A DNA stretch of 10,589 nucleotides from a bacterium (lineage in GTDB: Bacteria > Tectomicrobia > Entotheonellia > Entotheonellales > Entotheonellaceae): NCBI GenBank assembly GCA_027294925.1, contig JAPULM010000186.1, positions 1 to 10,589 of the forward strand, written 5' to 3'. The notes under the pieces were generated by a model that was given only the letters and a program-made list of their open reading frames with translations, had not been told where the DNA came from and did not search any database. The translations under genes and the position numbers were made by a program. Shown here one piece after another: positions 6,383 to 10,589 of this stretch (within the stretch, counting starts at the first letter, position 1; the number at the start of each line of letters is the position of its first letter).

Positions 6383-7345
6383 CTAGAGTTGTGTGGCTTG
6401 CCATTGTTGCTCAAGACTTAGCCGCTGGTCAGGGGGCAAATGGTTCAGCGCCTGTGTCACAAAATCACATTCGGTGCGTTCTGCCCACGCCGCCATTAAG
6501 CGCCGGGTCATCGGCCCGACGGCCCCGCTGCCAATTGGCAGGCCGTTCAAGCTGCTAATCGGCAAGATACCAAAACTGTTGGTGGTGAGAAATGCCTCCT
6601 CCGCATTGTAGACATCGTATGGGGTGTACATCCCTTCATCCATTCCAATACCCAGCCCTTCTGCGAGTTCTAATAGGACAGCCATATCAGCGCCGCTTAG
6701 GACAAGCCGGGTATCAGGTATCTTAATACGGCCATCTGCCACAAAGAGGAAGTTTGATCCGCTCCCTTCTGTAATATTCCCGTCCAGATCCAGCATGATC
6801 GCATAGGCATCGGGATTGGATGCTTTCGCTTCGAGTTCGGCAACAAAATGATTCATCTTGTTGCTAATTTTCGCTTTGGGAGAAACGCTCTGAGGTGGGG
6901 TGCGGCGCGTTGACGGGATCACTGCGGGTGCCCCTGTTACATAGAACCGGGCATAAGAAGCAAAGGGAATGAGATTGCAAAAGACGGCAACGGTGCCGGC
7001 TGGCGTCAGGCCGTTGTTGATCGCCATTGAGCCGCGTGAAACATACAAGTTCATCGACAAATCGTCATTGGGCTGAAGTAACGGCAAATTGGCTTGCAGC
7101 ACCTCTTCGGTGATCTGGCGTAACGCATCTTGACTCAGCCCAATATCAATGCGGGCATAATAAAGGCTGCGAAAAAAGCGAGCAATACGATAATCACGCT
7201 GAAAAGGCCTGCCACTGTATGTCCGTATCGAGTCGTATACAGCATCCCCCCACAAAATGCCACGATCCCGAATAGGTACGGTTGCGTCGGCTCCACTTAC
7301 CAGAGCGCCATTAAGATACGTCCACAGCTCAGTTGCCTCGGGCAT
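6383..7345 (-). CDS. Class IV PLP-dependent aminotransferase (branched-chain/D-amino acid type)
   Basis: A 320-residue fold-type IV PLP enzyme. The N-terminus shows the family pattern (YLNGALV, then IRDRGILWGDAVYDSIRTYSGRPF at about 25-48). The catalytic lysine is most likely Lys159 in SPKAKISNKMN, where the K-x-x-N spacing matches D-amino acid transaminases rather than IlvE (K-x-x-x-N). Further signatures are LDLDGNITEGSGSNFLFV (185-202, with Glu193 as the usual PLP-ring partner) and EEAFLTTNSFGILPI (249-263). The reaction is amino-group transfer between an amino acid and a 2-oxo acid; branched-chain, D-amino acid and aminodeoxychorismate lyase activities all occur in this fold, and I cannot choose. 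It is 10-30 residues longer than most relatives. The ATG at 7345 has a near-perfect AGGAGGA (7351-7357) 5 nt upstream, and its own promoter lies at 7401-7429. The gene converges on the MBL gene. Confidence 0.86.
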   Translation of the reverse strand: MPEATELWTYLNGALVSGADATVPIRDRGILWGDAVYDSIRTYSGRPFQRDYRIARFFRSLYYARIDIGLSQDALRQITEEVLQANLPLLQPNDDLSMNLYVSRGSMAINNGLTPAGTVAVFCNLIPFASYARFYVTGAPAVIPSTRRTPPQSVSPKAKISNKMNHFVAELEAKASNPDAYAIMLDLDGNITEGSGSNFLFVADGRIKIPDTRLVLSGADMAVLLELAEGLGIGMDEGMYTPYDVYNAEEAFLTTNSFGILPISSLNGLPIGSGAVGPMTRRLMAAWAERTECDFVTQALNHLPPDQRLSLEQQWQATQL

Positions 7346-7400
7346 GCGAGTCCTCCTTCCGCTAGGGTGTCGACTGATTCAAAGATGGCTTGGTAGCGTC

Positions 7401-7429
7401 TTGATAACAGACTGCTTTGAGAGCGTCAA
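7401..7429 (-). promoter_or_regulatory. Sigma70-like promoter of the class IV aminotransferase
   Basis: On the minus strand TTGACG (7429-7424; 5 of 6) and TATCAA (7406-7401; 4 of 6) are 17 bp apart. TG one base upstream of the -10 also gives an extended -10. Transcription would begin near 7394, about 48 nt before the ATG. Confidence 0.55.
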
Positions 7430-7502
7430 TGAAAAATGTTTTCCGGGGCAGGGCATGAGCAAGTTTAATACCAGATAGCACATGCAAGGAATACTCAAAG
7501 TT

Positions 7503-7545
7503 AAGGCTTGTTGAGGTTTGCGCTGCCTGGTCAAACCTCCGCCTT
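7503..7545. repeat. Strong bulged hairpin between the response regulator and aminotransferase genes
   Basis: GAGGTTTG (7513-7520) pairs with CAAACCTC (7532-7539) across an 11-nt loop. After an asymmetric internal loop (5 nt versus 1 nt) AAGGC (7503-7507) pairs with GCCTT (7541-7545). It lies in the 300-bp region (7346-7645) that otherwise holds only the aminotransferase promoter and a weak 20-bp-period repeat at 7602-7635. It could end response-regulator transcripts, but no T-tract follows on either strand. Confidence 0.4.
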
Positions 7546-7645
7546 TGGGGCAAGGGTACGCTTGGGTGTTGGGTAGGATTGCCTTGCAAGACACACGAGC
7601 GTCAAGCACGACGAGTGGGTCTCAAGTATGACAAGACGAGAGCTC

Positions 7646-8278
7646 TCAGTCCACCAGTTGCTGGTGAATGGCGTAACGGATGATGTCGGCCGTGGTCTTC
7701 AAGTTTAGCTTCTCCAGAATACGGGCCCGATAGGTGCTGATCGTCTTGACACTCAGCGACAGCTCACGCGCAATCTCAGAAGCGGTGTTGCCGTCGGCGA
7801 ATAGGCACAAAACCTGGTACTCACGATCTGAAAGGTGGGTATGCAAGGGTTGATCAGAATTTCTCGACATCTCAAAGACTAACTCCTCAGCCAGGCATGG
7901 GCTTACGTAGCAACCACCATGCACAACCTTACGAATTGCGGTGACCAATTCTTGTGGTTGGCTGTCTTTGGACAAGTAGCCTGCTGCACCGGCTTTGATG
8001 GCGCGCATTGCATACGGACCGCCAGTATGCATACTAAACACCAGTACGGGCAGCTGGGGACACATATGTTTGAGGTCGTGGAGGACTTCCAGGCCACTTT
8101 TGTCCGGCATGGCAGGGTCGAGTAAAAGGACATCCCACGTCTGTTTGGAAACCATACTACATGCCTCGCGGCCGTTACTCGCTTCCCCGGCCACACGCAG
8201 ATCTGGCGTATCCGACAGGACGTGTTTGACGCCCTCTCTTACCACACAATGATCATCGGCAACAAATACACGAATCAT
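7646..8278 (-). CDS. NarL/FixJ-family response regulator (REC + LuxR-type HTH), orphan
   Basis: A 210-residue two-component response regulator that should bind DNA when phosphorylated. The receiver domain (about 1-120) has the acidic pair Asp8/Asp9, phosphoacceptor Asp54 in LLLDPAMPDKSG, Ser82 in VFSMHT at the switch position, and Lys104 in YLSKDS. The LuxR-type helix-turn-helix covers about 147-207 (LSDREYQVLCLFADGNTASEIA, then LSLSVKTISTYRARILEKLN). All key receiver residues are intact, so phosphorylation by a histidine kinase is expected. No kinase is encoded in the window, hence orphan here. The ATG at 8278-8276 has AGGAG (8286-8290) 7 nt upstream, and length is standard. It lies downstream of the TauE/SafE gene on the same strand with a 131-bp gap holding a hairpin, so co-transcription is possible but not assured. 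Confidence 0.92.
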   Translation of the reverse strand: MIRVFVADDHCVVREGVKHVLSDTPDLRVAGEASNGREACSMVSKQTWDVLLLDPAMPDKSGLEVLHDLKHMCPQLPVLVFSMHTGGPYAMRAIKAGAAGYLSKDSQPQELVTAIRKVVHGGCYVSPCLAEELVFEMSRNSDQPLHTHLSDREYQVLCLFADGNTASEIARELSLSVKTISTYRARILEKLNLKTTADIIRYAIHQQLVD

Positions 8279-8369
8279 TGAAAGGCTCCTTCCTAACGGT
8301 GGCCATAAGGCCTGTCTTCAGGTTGATACCATACCGGTTTAATAGCTGTGAGACGATGTTGACCCGATC

Positions 8370-8392
8370 GGCGGCGAGGTCATTACGCCGCC
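8370..8392. terminator. GC-rich hairpin after the TauE/SafE gene
   Basis: GGCGGCG (8370-8376) is exactly complementary to CGCCGCC (8386-8392), with a 9-nt loop. It begins 18 bp past the permease stop and lies upstream of the response-regulator start. The stem is strong but no T-tract follows on the minus strand, so it may be a pause site, a transcript-end stabiliser or an imperfect terminator. Confidence 0.4.
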
Positions 8393-8409
8393 ACTTAATG
8401 TGCACTGTA

Positions 8410-9132
8410 TTAGCCTTTCATGAGGAGGACTGCGCCAGTGGCGATGAGCAGGATGCTGATAAGCCGTACAAAACCCTGTTGGCTCAGACCGACATGAATG
8501 CGCCCTCCCACGTAGAGCCCGAGGCCTACAATAGGAAGCGCCGCTAGTAGCGCGAGTAATACCTCGCGTCGAAGCAAGCCGACAGAGGCGTAGGCCGTCA
8601 GTCTGATGGCGCCGTCAATGAGAAAGTTGGTGGCAAAGGTGGCCCGGAAGGCGTTTTTCGCTAGTCCTCTGAGATTGAGATACATAACGTAAAATGGTCC
8701 ACCTGTACCGAATATCGTTCCAATAAAGCCACCTAAAAATCCGAACGGAATCACCAAAATACGAGAACCTTGCAAAGCAGGCAGGGGTAACAGCTGGTAG
8801 ACGGCATAAACGATGACAAAGGTTCCCAGGATTTGACGCATAAAGGTCGTGCTCATCCCCTTAAGCAGAAATAACCCTACGGCAACCCCAATAAGTGTAA
8901 AGGGAATCAAAGGAAGTTGTTCACGCCAGGCAATGAGCTGGCGATTTTTGAAGCCTTGACCAGCAGACCCAATATAATCAAGTAACACAATCAACGGCAC
9001 GACCTGGGTAAGCGGGAATTTTAGGGCCAGCAGTGGTACGGCGACCAGGCCTGATCCAAAACCAGCAATACCCCGAATAAGATAGGCCGCGGAAAGAATG
9101 AGCACTGCGTACAGTACAGTTGTCAATTCCAT
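8410..9132 (-). CDS. TauE/SafE-family (sulfite exporter-like) membrane permease
   Basis: A 240-residue inner-membrane protein with about eight hydrophobic segments in two repeated halves, typical of the TauE/SafE (former DUF81) family. Each half carries the diagnostic glycine-rich motif: RGIAGFGSGLVAVPLLA (20-36) and FLGGFIGTIFGTGGPFYVMYL (132-152). Members move sulfite, sulfoacetate or other small sulfur or carboxylate anions, usually outward, but most are uncharacterised and direction and substrate cannot be read from sequence. The ATG at 9132-9130 follows GAGGAGA (9144-9138) by 5 nt. It is transcribed away from the large winged-helix regulator, sharing the 240-bp intergenic region with it; the repeats there could control both genes. 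Nothing in the neighbourhood encodes an obvious sulfur pathway. Confidence 0.88.
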   Translation of the reverse strand: MELTTVLYAVLILSAAYLIRGIAGFGSGLVAVPLLALKFPLTQVVPLIVLLDYIGSAGQGFKNRQLIAWREQLPLIPFTLIGVAVGLFLLKGMSTTFMRQILGTFVIVYAVYQLLPLPALQGSRILVIPFGFLGGFIGTIFGTGGPFYVMYLNLRGLAKNAFRATFATNFLIDGAIRLTAYASVGLLRREVLLALLAALPIVGLGLYVGGRIHVGLSQQGFVRLISILLIATGAVLLMKG

Positions 9133-9279
9133 CGGCGTCTCCTCGTGTTAAATTCGTCGGTCGGGTGGTTTCCAGTACACGCAAACGCCATGCGGCACAA
9201 TGTCTCGTGAGTCATCTGCCGCTGCACCTACAACATAAACGATATACAGGATTAAAATCTTGAGGAGATCAGAAGAACA
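9133..9279. promoter_or_regulatory. Shared divergent intergenic region, left part
   Basis: This is the promoter side of the TauE/SafE gene; its Shine-Dalgarno is at 9138-9144. I found no confident -35/-10 pair on the minus strand. A degenerate copy of the operator unit (TCAGAAGA, 9269-9276; 7 of 8 matches to TCAGAGGA) precedes the three clear copies with a 12-bp step rather than 11. Confidence 0.35.
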
Positions 9280-9312
9280 TTCAGAGGATTTTCAGAGGAT
9301 TTTCAGAGGAAG
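9280..9312 (+). repeat. Three tandem 11-bp direct repeats, candidate PhoB-type operator
   Basis: The unit TTCAGAGGATT occurs at 9280-9290 and 9291-9301 without mismatch, and at 9302-9312 with 9 of 11 bases kept (the core TCAGAGGA is perfect in all three). The 11-bp step equals about one DNA turn, which would let winged-helix domains bind side by side on one face, as in PhoB boxes. The array occupies the -35 region of the promoter with TATAAT at 9317-9322 and precedes a gene whose own N-terminus is such a domain. Confidence 0.6.
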
Positions 9313-9316
9313 TGTG

Positions 9317-9322
9317 TATAAT
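9317..9322 (+). promoter_or_regulatory. Consensus -10 (TATAAT) of the winged-helix regulator promoter
   Basis: A perfect TATAAT lies 4 bp after the repeat array. The -35 position expected 17 bp upstream (9294-9299, AGAGGA) does not resemble TTGACA, which suggests the promoter needs an activator bound to the repeats. Start near 9329; leader about 43 nt. Confidence 0.6.
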
Positions 9323-9352
9323 GAAGTGAACTGAAGCCCGTACCACAAGTCC

Positions 9353-9370
9353 ACAGCCACAGGGGGCTGT
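9353..9370 (+). promoter_or_regulatory. Hairpin covering the ribosome binding site of the regulator
   Basis: ACAGCC (9353-9358) can pair with GGCTGT (9365-9370) around a 6-nt loop. The purine-rich Shine-Dalgarno (AGGGGG, 9361-9366) lies in the loop and 3' arm, 6 nt before the ATG at 9373. This could lower translation unless opened; the stem is short. Confidence 0.35.
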
Positions 9371-9372
9371 CG

Positions 9373-10589
9373 ATGATCTATGCCTTTGGTGACTACGAAC
9401 TCGACACCTATAATTATGAACTCCGCCTAGAGGGAGCCCCTTTGCGGATTGAGCCAAAAGTATTCGACCTGCTCAACTATCTGATTCAGCATCATGACCA
9501 TCTCGTCTCGAAGGAGACCCTGCACGATCATCTGTGGCCCGACCTGTTCGTCAGTGAATCTGCTCTGACTTACTGTGTCACGGCAGCCCGTAAAGCCGTT
9601 GGTGACAACGGGCGCACACAGGAGGTGATTAAAACGTTATACGGGCGCGGCTATCGTTTTATTGCCACGGTGAAGGAACGTGACAGCGCCGTGGATGCAC
9701 CTTCTAGCTCTGATTTGCCAGTTAGAGAGGGGTTGTTGCCAGACCAGGTCGACTCGCTGACACCACCGAGTTCTGTTCAGACAGAACGAACAGTTACCGC
9801 ATCGCCCGAGGAGATAATCGATAGCGGACAGGTTCCACATGAACAGGGTTTTCTTGCCGCTGAGCGGCGCCAATTAACGGTGATGTGGTGTCGCGCGGTG
9901 GTCACTGACCTACTCTCCGAGCAACTTGACCCCGAAGAGCTATACGAGCTGATACAGGACACACACAAAGTGTGTGTCGGGGTGATTCGTCGTTTTGAGG
10001 GACATATCGCCCAACGTTTTGGCGATGGGCTTATGGTCTACTTTGGATATCCTCGCGCGCACGAAGACGATGCATACAGAGCCGTATGCACGGGATTGGA
10101 AATCGTGGCAGAGATGGGCCGGCTCAATGAGAGTCTCGAGCGACAGAGGGATGTGAAACTGACCATGCGGGTGGGCATTCACACCAGCATGGTGGTGATG
10201 GAAGCAGTCGACAGCGGAGAAGAACGTGAACAGTTGGTCTCCGGCGATACGCCGCATGTTGTTGCCCAGTTGCCGGGTCTTGCCGCGCCCAACACGGTGG
10301 TGATTAGCTCGGCCACCTTGAGGCTGGTCGAGGGCCATTTTGATTATCAGAGTCTGGGTGATCATTTCCTGGAGGACCTTGCTCAGCCGCTGGCGATTTA
10401 CCAGGTACTGCAAGAGCGTGACACCCCGCCTCACATGACCGCTACCGCCGCGGGTTCTATGCCCTTTGTGGGCCGAGAGCAAGAGGTCGGATTGCTGCAA
10501 GAGCGTTGGGAGCAGGTTAAAGATGGCATGGGACAGGTGGTGTCGCTGAGCGGTGAGGCAGGTATTGGCAAATCACGCCTGGTGCAAAT
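9373..10589 (+). CDS. Winged-helix / degenerate class III cyclase-homology / AAA-type ATPase regulator (3' end outside window)
   Basis: An open frame of 405 codons runs to the right edge, so the C-terminus is missing. Domain one (about 1-100) is an OmpR/PhoB-type winged helix (Trans_reg_C): IEPKVFDLL, then the recognition region WPDLFVSESALTYCVTAARK, and GRGYRF. A linker follows (about 101-160). Domain two (about 164-347) clearly belongs to the class III adenylate cyclase family of the GDGLMVYFGYP..HEDDA type, but the first metal-binding Asp is Arg174, the lysine before GDG is Gln214, and the catalytic Asn and Arg are His295 and Gln299; only Asp218 remains. It is therefore probably not a working cyclase. 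Domain three begins near 364 (PFVGRE) and has an intact Walker A (GEAGIGKS, 394-401), as in STAND-type ATPases that usually carry TPR repeats. The ATG follows AGGGGG at 9361-9366. Confidence 0.85.
   Translation, partial: MIYAFGDYELDTYNYELRLEGAPLRIEPKVFDLLNYLIQHHDHLVSKETLHDHLWPDLFVSESALTYCVTAARKAVGDNGRTQEVIKTLYGRGYRFIATVKERDSAVDAPSSSDLPVREGLLPDQVDSLTPPSSVQTERTVTASPEEIIDSGQVPHEQGFLAAERRQLTVMWCRAVVTDLLSEQLDPEELYELIQDTHKVCVGVIRRFEGHIAQRFGDGLMVYFGYPRAHEDDAYRAVCTGLEIVAEMGRLNESLERQRDVKLTMRVGIHTSMVVMEAVDSGEEREQLVSGDTPHVVAQLPGLAAPNTVVISSATLRLVEGHFDYQSLGDHFLEDLAQPLAIYQVLQERDTPPHMTATAAGSMPFVGREQEVGLLQERWEQVKDGMGQVVSLSGEAGIGKSRLVQ

Noticed and set aside
7362..7609. Minus-strand open frames of about 75 codons in the gap before the aminotransferase
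   Set aside because: Two overlapping frames, no ribosome binding site, no family resemblance, and the region contains the aminotransferase promoter and a hairpin.
7602..7635. Two imperfect direct repeats with 20-bp period near the response-regulator stop
   Set aside because: Only 11 of 14 bases match and the location at a gene's 3' end gives no clear role.
9280..9312. Tandem repeats as a CRISPR array or microsatellite
   Set aside because: Units are contiguous 11-mers without spacers and sit precisely over a promoter; operator is the better reading.
9940..10500. Long minus-strand open frame (186 codons) at the right end
   Set aside because: It lies opposite the winged-helix/cyclase/AAA frame, which shows clear domains over the whole span; the minus-strand translation is low in recognisable motifs.

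Overview
The window looks like a piece of a bacterial chromosome of middling-to-high GC (mid-50s by eye, not computed). It holds ten complete genes or near-complete coding regions and two genes cut by the window edges. No rRNA, tRNA, insertion sequence, phage gene or CRISPR array was seen. A luciferase-like (F420/FMN type) oxidoreductase, split MaoC-type hydratases, a large solute symporter and a winged-helix/cyclase-like/AAA regulator together suggest a metabolically versatile, environmental, probably Gram-negative lineage. An uncultivated Tectomicrobia/Entotheonella-like genome is my guess only.

Layout. (1) 3-461, +: the C-terminal end of a beta-sandwich (BACON/Ig-like) protein whose start lies left of the window. 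(2) 559-1497, +: an LLM-class oxidoreductase with its own extended -10 promoter, which carries a perfect inverted repeat. (3) 4899 down to 1529, -: a probable four-gene operon. It runs from an unknown 123-residue protein through a MaoC-N-type hot-dog subunit and a catalytic MaoC subunit to a sodium:solute symporter whose ATG directly follows the MaoC stop. It has a good sigma70-like promoter at 4962-4990. (4) 5151-6283, +: msrB and a metallo-beta-lactamase-fold hydrolase joined by an ATGA overlap. (5) 9132 down to 6383, -: a TauE/SafE permease, an orphan NarL-type response regulator and a class IV aminotransferase, separated by gaps with hairpins; the aminotransferase has its own promoter. (6) 9373 to the right edge, +: a large regulator, divergent from TauE/SafE.

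How they may work together. The 4899-1529 operon pairs a likely acid importer with a two-subunit enoyl-CoA-type hydratase, so it probably takes up and degrades an organic acid of unknown identity. The msrB-MBL pair suggests repair or detoxification under oxidative stress.

The most unusual locus is the right end. The regulator has an OmpR/PhoB-type DNA-binding domain, a class III cyclase-homology domain that has lost several catalytic residues, and an AAA/STAND-type ATPase with an intact Walker A motif. Its promoter has a good TATAAT but no recognisable -35; instead three tandem 11-bp repeats lie over the -35 region, as expected for an operator of a PhoB-like winged-helix protein. This points to autoregulation and perhaps control of the divergent TauE/SafE gene.
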